A stretch of 64,000 nt of DNA from Leptodontidium sp. MPI-SDFR-AT-0119. Lineage: Eukaryota > Ascomycota > Leotiomycetes > Helotiales > Leptodontidiaceae. Numbering within the stretch: position 1 is the stretch's first letter; the number at the start of each line of letters is the position of its first letter. Positions 1 to 12,569 of this stretch are shown piece by piece. The stretch spans positions 1,302,001-1,366,000 of the forward strand of contig JAHLEZ010000009.1 of the NCBI GenBank assembly GCA_020726505.1, read 5' to 3'. The notes beneath the pieces are model-generated. The model was not told the DNA's origin and searched no databases. It was given only the letters and a program-made list of their open reading frames with translations. A program made the translations under genes and the position numbers.

Positions 1-3000
1 AAGCGAATACGTAACTTAATCTAGCGATTACTCGATAAAGAAATAGCTCGGCATGCCTTATTATAAGCTTAGAAACTTGATTATTATAAGTATAACGAAG
101 CGGCGCTCGAGGACTATATTGTGAGAATGGGTGAGCCAATCAGAAGAGAGGAAGCGCAGTAAGTGAGGACACGTGATTAGAGACAAAGTAAATTGCTTGC
201 TTGCTTAAGAGAAGAGCCATAAGGGCTCTTCGGTAGTTATATACATAATATTAGCTTCTCTAAAAGCTTCGACGACTACGTAATCGATTACGTGGCTCTT
301 ACGGACTACGTAATCGAATACGAGAGTAATTTCCGGGCCGCGTAAGCAGTGGAGATTACTCCGGCTATTCTCGCGTAGAATCGGCACGAGTTACCGAAGT
401 CAAAATCTAACACTTAAGTCACTTATGCTTGTATAGAGCCGTCGTATTAACCTGAGGCTAGCCGTAACACTAAACCGATTTCCTTTTATATATTATAAGT
501 AATATAGTTTTGCGACTAGTAATAAAGATATATTTAATAAACAAGGTATAATTCCGAGAACTAAGCTATTTTCGCAGAATAAAACGTCGATTTGCATAGG
601 TAATAACTAAGCTATTAACTCCAAAGCTTTTTATAATTCCTACTTTATTTATATTTTATCGATTTTCTAGTAAAATTACCTTAATTACTAGAATCTCTAG
701 TTTCTAAAACTAAAGCTTAATAATTTCAGTAATCATATTATTAACACGTATAAAATTAATAGAATATTACTTCTTAGTATTTAAAATAAGATTCTGCTTA
801 AAAAACTATTATACTTATCGTTTTCCGAGTAATATAAGGTCTTCTTAAAGTACGTAAAACCGATTTCTAAAATACTGTACTTACGCATAAGTAATACTAA
901 ACCTTAATATCTCTTAAGTCAAAATCCAGTGTATAAGACGCTTTTTTAACACTATAAGTAGCTTTTGCAAATAACTAGCAGCTTATTAACAGGTAGTTAT
1001 ATTATAATATCGGCTCCGGAGGGTAGACTCTAGTATGCCTTATTCTTTTACAGCTTATTATAAGGACTTGCTATTTTTAATCGTATTAAGAGCTAGAACT
1101 ACGTTGTTTTTAAAATATTTTAGCATAATAATCGTCTCAATATTTATTCTAAAAATTAAGAAAATCGATAAGAGAATAAGAGAATTATTAATTATTAAAA
1201 GTAAGTAAGTAAAAAAGCGGTGTACTAAGCGAGGTGCGCGGAAGGGGGGGGGGGGTGGGGACTTATTAAGTACATAAGTGCTGACGATAGGTCTTTGTTA
1301 CTAATGATTATCTAGCTAGCTGTTACCTACTGAATCAATTGGACTACGTTTCGCTTTCGAATTGGTCTAATCCAATTTTTGAGAGGTATTGGATTGACGA
1401 TGCCCTCATTTTGTTGGCACCGACGTCAGTTGCTATATTCCTTAGGCCTTTTATAGCTTCCTTGGTCTACTACATCAAAGCTATGCCTATCCGCTTGGGA
1501 CTCCACGTTCGAAATTAAAAATATCGTATTCTTATTCCCTTCTCTAATTACTATATTATAATACTCCCCTAGCAGTGCGTACTTCTTTCCCTTATCATAA
1601 GTCCTCTTAGCCATTTTGAAAAAGTTATTAGCTTATTATGCAATAAGTGAAGTCGGGTTATTATAATTTACCTTTATCTTAAGCGCGATTCTTATATTAT
1701 TTAATAAAAGATTAAGGGTTTCGCTTCTATTATTATTTACTTCTAAAAAGCGTATAATAATGGTATCACTAGTTTTCTCCGCGTTTATTTCTGTAGGCTC
1801 TATTAGGACTAGAGGGGATTAGTTAGTAGGATACAGAAACTTCGGATTAAGACCTACTAAAGAGTATGTCTTTCTCTTAAGTTATTTCACCAGCTTCCAC
1901 CGAGGGTTCAGTTACTCTTTGTTGGATTAATATTTCTTGTATTTTTACCACTATATCCAGCTTTTCTAGCCTTAGCTCTTGTATAATATCTCTCTCTCGC
2001 TAATTCAGGTTATTTAGTAATTCTTCCTTTATATTCACGTCCTCTCCATTTATAAATTGGTGATAACGGAGACTCTTTGTACTCGACGATGACCTTAGCC
2101 AAGGACTAAAAAAGGCGATAAACTAAGACCTAAGAACAAAAAAGAAGGTGATTCCTTCGCTAATCTCGTTTTGCTCTTAATATAAGTTATTTAAGTATAA
2201 ATAATTCTTATCTTTTCTAAATGTTTTCGCACTTGGGAGCCTATACTTTTACTTAATATTCTCACCCGGACTAGTCGTAATAATAATAAAAATGGTTCCC
2301 AAAGCGTCTGTTAGTGAAAAATGTCCCGATTCCCCCTTTAGCGCCTTGATCTTATCGGATTCGAAGCCTAATATATAAGCGTTAATAGTAAATCGCCGAA
2401 GAACTTCGTAATCGGCTTTAGCTCTTGGCATCTCTTTTAGATTATTCTCCGTAAGTGCTTTAGGAAGATCCTTATTATCTCGCATCGTTATAGTAAATAA
2501 TCCCAGATACGCGAGCCTTATGCAATATAAGCGGTCTTTAGTCTTAAATCGGGCCATCATCGCAAAGGTTTAGACTAGCTGTATCTTTCTCTAAGTATAC
2601 GCTTTTGCCAACACCGAAAAGACGGTTTGATTACGAGGAACGGTAATTAGCTAGCTAATATTATTCACGCAGACTTAAAGTAAGTAAACGTCTTAAAAAA
2701 AAGTTAATAAGAAGGGTATAATTTCTTTAAACTTAAAGATGTTCTACCATATTACCTCGCGTTCTTGGCGACTAAAGTTACTAAAGATAGCACCTTCGAG
2801 AACTCGTTCTTGTAAGAACCGAGTATTTAAGGTAAATATTCCCGGTGCTCTCTTTTTAATAGTCTTGACGGTAGTCTTATCTATCCTTCGAAATCTATTC
2901 CCAATGCCCTTTATAAAACCGGCCTAGGCCTTAAGAATGTACTCTTGATTATAATAGTATATTTCCTATATGTAAGTATATTAGCGAAAGAATAGGTAGC

Positions 3001-5800
3001 GCTTTAGATTTGCACTAATCTCGTAGCACTTCGTCGCTATTACTTTATTTAGGGTAGTTACTATTATACTAGTATTAAAAAGGCCCGTAATTTTGCTTAG
3101 GGTATCAAAGTTAATTGCAAGCCTACGGGTCTGCTTACATTTCCTAAAGAGAGTACGGAGCTTCTTCTCCCTACTCTTATTTAAACGAGCCTACTAAAGT
3201 ATCTCGAAGTTAACGCAAGTAGTGGTCGAAATCTGGTTGTTAGCTTTGTTAGGGAAAAAGTGGTATTCGCGGATTTTGCGATAAATCTCGCTATTACAAG
3301 GGTCTTTTGTATTCGTATACTCCTCATTTAGTATCGTGCTTAACTCGTATTTAATATTTAAAAAGTATAAATTAATAATCCACCACTTCTCGATCGGCTA
3401 AAGCTACTCTTTCTCGGCTTGGATTTTGTATAGCCTATGTAAGTATTTAATGCCGCTGGGAAATTCGAGCTCAGGGTATTTATCAGGGGTATTAATGATG
3501 GTATAATTACTTAGTAAAACGCCCGCCTTTTACTTACCTCTCCGTTGGGCATCCTTTAAGGCAGCATCGAGTTGTTACTAACTAACGACGGTAGGTATAT
3601 AATATATAATCTCTAATAAACGATATCCCACTTTGTAAAAGATCTTTTTAACGCGTTTTACATGCTCTTAATCTGGTTATTGCTTCGCCTCGTTTCGTCT
3701 TGCATACTTATTCCATTTTAGAAATTCGAACCTAACGAGAGCGGAACCTTTATAAATAAGTTTTCGCTTGGTATTACGTCTCGAGTTTTCCGCGACTACT
3801 TGCGCCTACTACATTTAAATATGCTTAAGTCTTGCTCCGGGGATTTAAATACTCATATGCCCTTTAATACTAGTTTCTGCACCGCTAGTAGTATAAAATG
3901 GCCCTAGGCGCCAATTTTAGATCTTATATAATTTATTAAAGGTTTTTTATCTTCAATTCCTAAAAGCAAAGATAATAAGTACTAAACATAAGTTTACAAA
4001 GGAGAGGTATTTTGGGCCACCCTTAATCCGAGGAACGACTCTTAAGTCTTACGAAAACGAGTCGACCGAGATAAATTCTCACCTCGTAGTGTTAGGGAAT
4101 TCTTTAAATAAGTTAAAGAAGAAAGGTTAGGTATTTAAAGATAAAGAACCGTCGCCAAGGACCTGTAGATAATTAAAAGGCAAGGACTAAAAGAAAGTGC
4201 GGTAAGGTCTCGACAGGTTTGCTCCGCGAGGGAAGCTGTCTAAAGTTAGCGCAGGTAGTAATATGAAAATTTAGCATTCGTCTCCGTGGGGAAGCCTTAC
4301 AAAGCAGTTTACCTTATCACTTGAAGACTTAGTTATTATTGCAACTCGAAAAGGCGAGCTCTTCGTTACTATACGACAATTTTTGGGCCCAAATGCGAAT
4401 TAGAAAGTTAGTATACTATAAAAGGTTCGGAACGACAATCCGACGAATATCTTAGCCTTTCTAAAGTGCTTTAGTTTCGAAGAATCTCAGTTTGCTATCT
4501 TTAAGCATAAAATTATCAAAGGAGAAAAATTAGGCGTTACACTTAGTTACTATGCTTTGATATAAAACGATATTACCAAATCATAGCTTGCAATTATACT
4601 TAAATAAGTGAGTCTACTTGTAGGCTATCCAACATATCCTTATTTTAGAGGTAAATTCTTAACGGTCTCGAATATCTCGCCTCGATCGGCTTCGGGCACA
4701 CCGCTTTAACATGCAAAAATATCCTTATTAGTACTAAAGGGTTGATTAGGATAAGTAAGTTATTGCCTAGTTAAATTAGCTTTTATTAATACCGAAATAG
4801 TGGGTTAAGAACGCTACTAAAAGCTTGAATTAAAACGTAGCTCTATTTAAGATATTAAAGACGTTGGTTATATAGTAATAAAATTAATAAATAAAGACGC
4901 CAAATATAACGAACCCATTAGGGTCCGTGATACTAACCGTTGGCCGCTTAACTCCAAAGCAGTCGAATTTCTTTTGTTAACAAAAATCGCATATTCGATT
5001 AAAGAGCTAAAAAAGGTAAAAAAGCAAATATCTTTAATAGCTCATCCGCTAACTTTTTTAAGTATCCGCTATTTCGCCATAAGAGACCGGAGGCGCGAGA
5101 GGCCGACATGGACTAAATCCGAAGTAATGTATATATAACTAAGTTTTTAGTTTTTAAAGGCCATATTGCTCCGAAACGACACAGATTATAAAACCTGTAG
5201 TTGAATATTAATATGTCAACCTTCTATAATTTGTAGTAATTCCTGCACGTTTAAAAGGTAATAATACTAGAAATGAATAATAAATATAATATAAGTATAT
5301 TAACTATTGCACACGGCTGCAAACCGTTAAAGCCTTGTTACGATTTTAAAAGTTTACGCTAATCTATTATAATATTGTAAATTAAACATTTGATATATAA
5401 TACAATTTGCAACTTAGCCTCTTTACTAAAACTAACTTAGAGCTTCAAAAGTAAAGGCTGATTTGAATCTCGAGCAATTGTTTGGAAAGATTTAATACTT
5501 GTAAGCTAGGAATAGATCTTATGAACTTAAAAGTTAAATGATTTTAATCACTAGGTACAAAAAATCTGGCTTTTCTTATTAATTAGTAAGTGCATATGTT
5601 AATATAATGGTATTTACTAGTCGACTTTAGAGCCATTTACGGACGAAACTTCCAGCGGTAACAGCTTCCCGCCTTTAAGTTATATAAGAGCAGCTATACG
5701 TATATAATTTTACTAAATAAAACGTATAATAATAGTTTACATTTAGACTTCTCGTTACCGTTTACTTACCTTACTATGCAGACTAACCGAGACTCTTAAT
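1..5800. repeat. AT-rich, RIP-degraded repeat block
   Basis: This stretch is strongly AT- and TpA-rich and has no long open frame on either strand. The short frames in it are broken by TAG and TAA codons in the way RIP breaks them. The only recognisable coding relic is a DUF3723-like stretch on the minus strand, described separately. A run of 12 G lies at 1244-1255. No intact gene, tRNA or terminal repeat could be made out elsewhere in the block. Confidence 0.75.
1880..2560 (-). pseudogene. RIP-degraded DUF3723-family relic
   Basis: A 103-codon open stretch (2249-2560) continues in the same frame through several TAA/TAG codons to about 1880. It reads as a degraded version of the DUF3723 C-terminal half, including a segment like EGITFFFVLRS followed by FIAFF, which corresponds to the conserved SFFVRRSVYFAFFG-type motif of that family as I remember it. 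The stops replace probable Gln and Trp codons, as expected from CpA to TpA change. DUF3723 proteins have unknown function and are a known cargo class of large fungal Starship transposons. The N-terminal half should lie at higher coordinates but is too eroded to delimit. The family call rests on recalled motif similarity and needs a profile search. Confidence 0.5.
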
Positions 5801-6023
5801 TAATAGCTAGTTGAAACAAACTAGTCGCTCGCTAAGCATGCCCTCCTCTTGCGACTTGCAACAAAATTCGAGCCCCATATCGAACAGTCGACCAACGTCC
5901 GTCCCTGTGCAACGAGACACCCCGGTGTGGCGAGAACGACTAATAAGATTACGAAGATCGCGGACTTTTCTCCAAAAGATCTTCTTCAAATTAGTCATAA
6001 CTAAAATAAATTATACTTATAAT

Positions 6024-6085
6024 ACAGTCGCTTACAAAATCGGCTTCCTCTCCGCACTCATTAGAAGATTCGAAGCCCCACCTAA
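6024..6085 (+). repeat. Left arm of inverted repeat flanking NLR island
   Basis: About 62 bp beginning ACAGTCGCTTACAAAATCGG is nearly the reverse complement of 13040-13100. Matching blocks include the first 30 bp and the GATTCG-AGCCCCACCTA end; about a dozen positions differ in the middle. A shorter third copy lies at 12819-12848. The two long arms bracket the NLR/DUF6594 gene pair. The repeat's identity is unknown. Confidence 0.7.
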
Positions 6086-6089
6086 GAGA

Positions 6090-6919
6090 CAGGGCTGTGT
6101 GAGATATCGCGTGACAGGTAAAGGCTTCATCAACCTGTGCTTTAGAGCACTTCGCATACGGTTTCCTCTGTGAGTATTTTACAAGAGATCTAAGTTATAG
6201 TCTCTAAAGCTTAACCCACGACAGTACTTTAGATATCTATCTTGTCACGTGTGAATGTCTAACTGAGTTATATAGCTCAACAATGCCTCGCTATTGGCGG
6301 CATGAGCGCGAGCCTCATCATAACCTTCCGACATCAACCACTTGATGCCTAATACGCAGGAGGTTTCCTCCTCACTAACTAGCATCACGTTTCAACTTCT
6401 GTGCTCTTATTTTTTACTATCTTAGATTCTGTCTAGCTAGTCTTGATGTGAAAATACGTCTTCTATACACTCGCTTATATAACCAGCTTCCAGTTTTAGC
6501 CCAGCTCACAGATTGACCGCACAGGGATTTCTGCAGCGCCAAGAGTTATATTTTCTAGATAGGATATAAAAAGTTAGTATACGTTCGTATCCAGGTGCGT
6601 GTCGCAACCCACAAAAGCGCTCTAATCCTGCGCCACAAAGACGTTTTTTAATTCCTCAACTATTACATGTCATATCAATCAAACCCTCCTATTATCCTGT
6701 TCGTCAGCAACTGAACAAAAGATCTCCCGACTTGTGCTACAGTAAAGATACATAGCAAGCTTGATGTGACAAGTGGGGTGATGATGTTTTTGCTTTGCTA
6801 TATCATTTTGATCGACAGACAATAGTGTTTGTCGAGGTCAACTATGTTAACTTGATAGGAATGCACGCGACTAACTGATCCTGTGATTACAGTATCTAAT
6901 GCAGCCAATAATAGCAAGG
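6090..6919. other. Intergenic, 3' of NLR gene
   Basis: Moderately AT-rich sequence between the repeat arm and the stop codon of the NLR gene. I see no gene, repeat or RNA in it; it should contain the 3' UTR of the minus-strand NLR gene. Confidence 0.4.
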
Positions 6920-9900
6920 CTACTTAGATGTTCCCGATGCGCTCTGCTCCTGTAGCAGCGCCACAACCTCTTTATGGCCGCCAATTGAAGCCGCCTGGAG
7001 TGCGTTATCGTAACGGCCACCCTGCGCGTTGACGTCGGCGCCCTTATCCAGTAGTAGAATTACAACCTCTTTATGGCCGCCGGTTGAAGCCGCCTGGAGT
7101 GCGTTGCCGTAAAGGCCACCCTGCGCGTTGACGTCGGCGCCCTTATCTAGTAGCAGCGCCATAACCTCTTTATGGCCGCCAGTTGAAGCCGCCTGGAGTG
7201 CGTTGCCGTAAGGGCCACCCTGCGCGTTGACGTCGGCGCCCTTGTTTAGTAGTAGAGTCACAACCTCTTTATAGCCCGCAACTGAAGCCGCCTGAAGTGC
7301 GTTGCCGTAATAGCCACCTTGCGCGTTAACGTCGGCGCCCTTGTCTAATAGTAGAGTCACAACCTCTTTATGGCCGCTAATTAAAGCCGCCTGGAGTGCG
7401 TTGCCGTAATAGCCACCTTGCGCGTTGACGTCGGCGCCCTTGTCTAATAGTAGAGTCACAACCTCTTTATGGCCGCCAATTGAAGCCGCCTGGAGTGCGT
7501 TGCCGTAATAGCCACCCTGCGCGTTGACGTCGGCGCCCTTATCTAGTAGCAGCGCCACAACCTCTTTATGGCCCCTAATTAAAGCCGCCTGGAGTGCGTT
7601 GCCGTAATGGCCACTTTGCGCGTTGACGTTGGCGCCCTTGTTTAATAGTAGAGTCACAACCTTTTTATAGCCCGCAACTGAAGCCGCCTGGAGTGCGTTG
7701 CCGTAATGGCCACCTTGCGCGTTGACGTCGGCGCCCTTGTCTAATAGTAGAGTCACAACCTCTTTATGGCCGCCAATTGAAGCCGCCTGGAGTGCGTTGC
7801 CGTAATAGCCACCCTGCGCGTTAATGCCAACACCCTTGTTTAGCAGCATTTGACATAGAACACTCGCTCCTCCCTCTGCTGCTACGTACAATGGAGTTCG
7901 GCCCTTGGTATCTTTTGAGTCATGGTCCAGGTTCCCCAATCCGATCAGGTAAGAAAATACGGCCACACTACGGGTCTCCATTACATATTTGAGTAGTCCT
8001 TCTCTTCTAGAGTACTTGAAGTCGCGGCCTAGTCTCCCTTCTATCCTCTCATGCATAGGATTTTCTTCAGTCCGGCTCCTGCCGTAGTTGGGCACTGACT
8101 GACTGACTTTGAGGCCTTCGATACATGCCTGCATTGCCTCCTGGTTCCCCATAGCATTGGCTGCGAAGAAGGCGCAACCGTAACGTTCCTTTTCCACATC
8201 TAGACATAAACTGGCTGATCGGTTGACTCTGATCAGATTTGCCGCATTGAGTTCAGCTAGCAGATACAGAAGACTGACGCGTTCCGTGTGCCTGCGCAAC
8301 TCATGCTTCTCAAACAGGTTGTCGAGCTTGACCCATTGAGGAAGCGGGAAGCTGTTGAGGAAGTCTGCCTGGGAGATGCCTCCGCCCTCTGCTGCGTCCG
8401 CGTGATATAGCACGTTATGGACGGCATACTCTAGAAAAGGAAATGTCTGGGTTGCTGACATACGCAAGCTTGTAGCCTCTTGTGACGATGCTTTTGGTAA
8501 GTTATCGGGAATCTTCAAGGGTGTAGCGACGTCAATGCTGATGTAGTTGAAACAGCACTGCTTTAGTCGTTCGTGGCTCTGGACCTGGAAGTTGCTTCCG
8601 AGCTCGGGCCAGATCTTGCCGAGGCCGTTCTCCTTGAGTAGGAAGTCTCTCACCGACTCATGTATGAACTGGACTCTCTGCTCTTTGGACGCGGTGACCT
8701 CGGCAAGACCTTTGGACGAATAGAGGATGAATCGCTTGACCACGTCCTTAGTGATCTCCTCTGGATCCCATTCTGCCACTACTTCGGGATCGACGGATAG
8801 GATTGCATGATACAGCTGCTCCGGACTGAGTGGCTGCTTTGCGAAAAGTATCCATTGGATACACAAGACCAGTCCGTCTTTGTTGTGAGTGTCTCGCGTT
8901 AAGATATTGCGGAACAGCTCGTGCAGGTCGCCAGGGATCTCTTGTAATTTCCGCCGAAGCGTATGGACCTGTCCACGGTCTGACTCGTTGTTCAGGATTC
9001 TAACTACGAGAACAACCCACATGAAGATTCCTGACGCCTTCTCCTGAAGCTCAGCTCGAATCTGCTGTGCGAGCCTGCTCTTACCGATCTTCAGCTCGGT
9101 CTCGACGTAGTTGGTGATGTCTTGCGAGTGTCCCGCTTGCTCCCCCAGCACTAGCTCCAGCCCGTTCCGGATTGTGATGTACGGGTAGAGCCGGCTCGAG
9201 AAACAGACCAGGAAGCGGATGCCGTTTGATACAGCTAGATCGCCAATGTGCTCAAAGAACTGGATCATGTCCCGTACCTGCTCCTCTTCACACTCGTCAA
9301 GCGCATCAATCAAGCATACAACGGAATTATCTCCCAAGTTCCGTATGGCTTGCTCTAGAAGCGTCTTTAGCGACTCGACGTTCCACTGGTGGTCTTCTCT
9401 GAAGCTTGATGATGAGAGGCTGAGGGAGTCGAAGATGCTTTGAAGCGGCGGGAGACGTTTCAGGAGCTGCAGTAGCAGCGAGCGGTATGTTCCGATAGTG
9501 CACTTTTCCATGTCTCCGCCGCGTGCGTGGAAGAAGAAAGAGAGCACAATGTGGTCCTTCATCGTCGTATGAGCATTGCTCAATGCGAATTTCATCAATG
9601 TCGACTTTCCTGTCCCAGCCTTTCCCTTGATCCATAGGAAGCCGTGATGCTCACCTACCTTGATCGTATCGAGCCAGTCAAGGTATTGCTCACTCTTCAA
9701 GAGCCATCTGCACGTCTTGGCATGGGCGGTCTTGATCGTCGTCTGGCGCGCATCAATCTGCTCAAATCTGAGAGAATCTAACAGACTCTTCCTTTGTTCA
9801 TCGTTCAGTAGTGATCTTGAAGGTTCCTGCGAGTGGATGGGAACTGGTATAGTAAGAACAGGTCGCATATGCACTTGGCTTTCTGAGCTACTGAAAATGT

Positions 9901-10995
9901 CGGTCTTTGTGCGCTTGAGAGAAGCCTGATCCGGAGATGACGGCTGACGGCAATGTTCTATCACCGTGTCAATTCGAGTGCATCCTTGATAGCGATACTA
10001 TTGATGAACTAACTACTTGCGCCGCTCATGGCTTCTTCCTCCCGGCGTGTGTTCATCACCTCTGCTGCAGGAATCACCGATAACAGCTCCTTCGCATACG
10101 CAGCTGCCGTCGCTGCCCCGTGAGCCTGCCACTGGTAGTTCTTGTGTGTGTCGGCGTAGTCGCAGATCCCGCGAATGACAAGACACGGGAAGCTGTTCAT
10201 CAGCCCCGCTGCCTCCATCTCAAAGCACAACACCCCACCCAGCGCCGCGCTGATTCTATCCCTCTCAGCAGCATCCTTCATCACCTGATTGCCAGACGCA
10301 ATCGTGCCGTAGTGCACCGTCACCTCTTGCCCGCTCTCGCGTTCTGGTCGTGACTGTCGACTCTCAACGCTACACTGGTCGCACGTGGCGCCGTGGTCCT
10401 GGTCGTGATCGTAGGCTGCCTTGAACAGAAGGTCGGGCCCTGCCCTGCAGCGCTGGAAGACAGGGAGGCGCTCGAGTGTTGACAGGTGGACTGACAGCGT
10501 GCTCTTGCCCAACATTGCATCTGCCCGTACAGTGGCCACAGCGCTGAGCAGTATCTGAGGCGGCGCGTTCAGCGATCCAATCCGCTCAAGCTCGTTTGGC
10601 GTTCTTCGTCCAAAGTCGTACTGTACCACTCCGCCAAAGGTCCGCTGCGGCTGGCTCACCACCACGTCCCCAAGTCGAATGTCTGCCTCTGTGCTTGGAA
10701 CGCCTCCACCGATGCCCACCATCAGTCCAAATCGGATGCCTTTGAATACTGCCCGCATCTGCGTCGCCACAGTTGCGGCCGGGTTGTTTCCAATGTGGCC
10801 TGCTGGTAGACACACGATCACGACGTTGTGGCCTGCAACCGATCCCATGCAGTATACGTTCTCGTCGTTATCACCGACTTCGCGAATGGCGTCTTCGTGC
10901 TCCTCGTCGAGCATCGCCTTGGCTGCTGCCAGCTCGACAAACAGTGCGCATACCCATCCTACCGTGTAGTCTTCGCGGCGTAGTCGGCGCGACAT
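6920..10995 (-). CDS. PNP-NACHT-ankyrin NLR-like receptor (two exons)
   Basis: A predicted fungal NLR of about 1,338 aa. Exon 1 (10017-10995) encodes a nucleoside-phosphorylase-like (PNP_UDP) domain with [24 protein letters not shown] and RGICDYAD motifs. Exon 2 (6920-9957) encodes NACHT with Walker A GKAGTGKS (about residue 440) and Walker B VVCLIDALDE, a winged-helix-like region, then ten ankyrin repeats of 33 aa at the C-terminus. A 59-bp intron (9958-10016) with donor GTAGTT, a TTGAC branch-like site and acceptor TAG joins the exons in phase, so the two open frames are best read as one gene. The start is the ATG at 10995; frames further upstream use only TTG. Such proteins act in non-self recognition and cell death, PNP serving as effector and ankyrins as sensor (family knowledge). 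No disabling change was seen. Confidence 0.85.
6935..7925 (-). repeat. Ten 99-bp ankyrin-coding tandem repeats
   Basis: The 3' end of the NLR gene is a tandem array with a 99-bp period, one 33-aa ankyrin repeat per unit. The core is of the GNALQAASIGGHKEVVTLLL type. Eight central units are near-identical; the first is diverged and the last is truncated. Differences between units cluster at a few positions (YY/HY/PY/LY, SIGG/SVAG/LIRG/STGG, VVT/VVA/VMA), which is the pattern seen in fungal NLRs whose repeats are reshuffled and diversify at binding positions. Confidence 0.9.
9958..10016 (-). other. Predicted 59-bp intron joining PNP to NACHT exon
   Basis: Read on the minus strand it begins GTAGTT and ends GTGATAG, with TTGACAC about 12 nt before the acceptor as a plausible branch site. 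Its removal joins a phase-1 exon end to a matching exon start and bypasses the stop that ends the PNP frame. Length and phase both fit; the donor is weaker than consensus. Confidence 0.7.
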
Positions 10996-11624
10996 TCGGG
11001 GCAATTACGAGGTCGGGGGAGAGATGGACGTATGCCTGTTGGGAGTCGATGCATATGAAAAGGAGGGATTGATCATGTTCTGGCAACAGCAGCAGCAGCG
11101 CTTCCGACATCTATAGTCGCTCAGCCTTGGCCTTGCGCCCGACGCTGCAGCCTGTCGACCACATGTTGTCGTGGCGAATGCGCAGTGGTGCGGCTGATGC
11201 TGTAAATTCTCTCGGCCTCAGCCTGGTCAACATGCCCTTGCCAGGCCGCGCTGCGCCGCACGCGCATCAGCCGTGAGCCGTGTGCTGGGGTGCCGTGAGC
11301 CCTGCGAGACGCCCTGAATTGCTGCATCGAGGACCCGGCGCTTGAACGAGCGCGTGGGGCATTGCCCTGTGGGCTTTTCACGACGTGTTGCGTTCTAATG
11401 CATCTGTGGAATAGAGATGACAGGTGCTACAGCTTTGAGCGTGTAGCACTAACAATTGGTTCTACCCTTGCTGCGAGGCCAACTCTCTCATCTACGATGT
11501 CCCTTCTACCAGCACACTACTGGGCACACATAAGGCTGACATAGTCCCGCTGAGATCATATCCCTCTCGTCAGTGCTATCGGTAGCCTTGAGAATAGCTC
11601 TACCTTCATTGCGTTATTACCGCT
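10996..11624. promoter_or_regulatory. Shared upstream region between NLR and DUF6594 gene
   Basis: About 630 bp of GC-balanced sequence separates two divergently transcribed genes, the minus-strand NLR starting at 10995 and the plus-strand DUF6594 gene to the right. Several overlapping short frames exist on both strands but none resembles a known protein. A CAG-type triplet run lies near 11085-11100. The placement implies a bidirectional promoter; no specific site can be assigned. Confidence 0.4.
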
Positions 11625-11688
11625 ATGTCTACTTCGCCCCCAATCACGAACCCTTGGGCCGTACAAACTCGGTCGATGCCTTTCGCAA

Positions 11689-12569
11689 ATGCTGGGTTGC
11701 CAGCACTACGGACAACAATCTTACGCTTCACGGCTTCCGTCGTTTCAAGACTACGCAATTGCTGAACCCCGGTTCCTTGAGAACGAGATCGCCGACATGG
11801 ACCACACGATCTACCAAGCTGGTCTTAGCCTTGGTCTCAGTCCCTCGCCAGGCGACCGACTTGGCCTCCAGCACAGCAAGAGGGACGCCGATGTCCCCAA
11901 GGTCAATGATATGATTACCCGAGAGTTCATCTTGAAGCTGCGTGATCTTATGAAAGAGTACAGTATGTGCTGGTAGCTCTACTGTGACGCCTTACGCTAA
12001 CAAGTGCCGTCCACACAGACGAAGCGCTTGCTGCCTTCAACAACATCATGACTATGGAGACTTTTTCACTTCTCGACGACGAGAAACAGGCTAGTCTACG
12101 GGACGATCTTAGTCTGTACGAAGTACACAAGACCAGACTGCTTAGGGTGGACCTAGGCACACGATCGCGGACCGACCCGTTCCAGCGCTGGCTCCACAAG
12201 TACTTGCGGGCCTTTAGGTACTGGAGACTGTCGCGAAAGGCTAAGAGCAACAGGGAAGGCCTTGGATCGGTCGCTGGCAGACAGCAGCGGTGGTCGTACT
12301 AGAACACGATACTGATAGCCGAGGTCATCGGACGTGTGACGACTACAGCGTTGACGGCTATCTTCATCATTGCACCGCTGGCTATCATGTCGCACGAGCC
12401 GTCAAAGAACGTTCAGCTGATAGTTGTTTCGGTATGCATCATCATCTTGTCTTTCCTTGTGTCGCTCTTCCTGAAGGTGTCGAGCTTCGAGATGATGGCG
12501 GTATCTGCTGGGTACGCTGCTGTTCTTTCGGTATTCGTTTCCAATGTCCCTGCAAGCGCGGAGCGATGA
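11689..12569 (+). pseudogene. DUF6594-family membrane protein, premature stop
   Basis: Two exons, 11689-11962 and 12019-12569, are joined in phase across a 56-bp intron (donor GTATGT, branch CGCTAAC, acceptor CACAG). The product matches the DUF6594 family: a helical region with FLENEIADMDHTIYQ and FILKLRDLM, then METFSLLDDEKQ, RTDPFQRWLHK and RAFRYWRLS, and finally two or three hydrophobic helices (roughly TALTAIFIIAPLA, VSVCIIILSFLVS, MMAVSAGYAAVLS). A TAG at 12300-12302 interrupts the frame just before the membrane segments, at a place where Gln (CAG) would fit, so the change looks like a CpA to TpA transition. The true start is uncertain: the frame is open upstream of the ATG at 11689, and a second ATG at about 11624 lies in another frame. 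DUF6594 has no settled function. Confidence 0.7.

Noticed and set aside
5811..6173. 120-codon plus-strand frame
   Set aside because: It runs across the repeat arm at 6024-6085 and through AT-rich sequence. No motif is visible and the overlapping minus frame is equally open.
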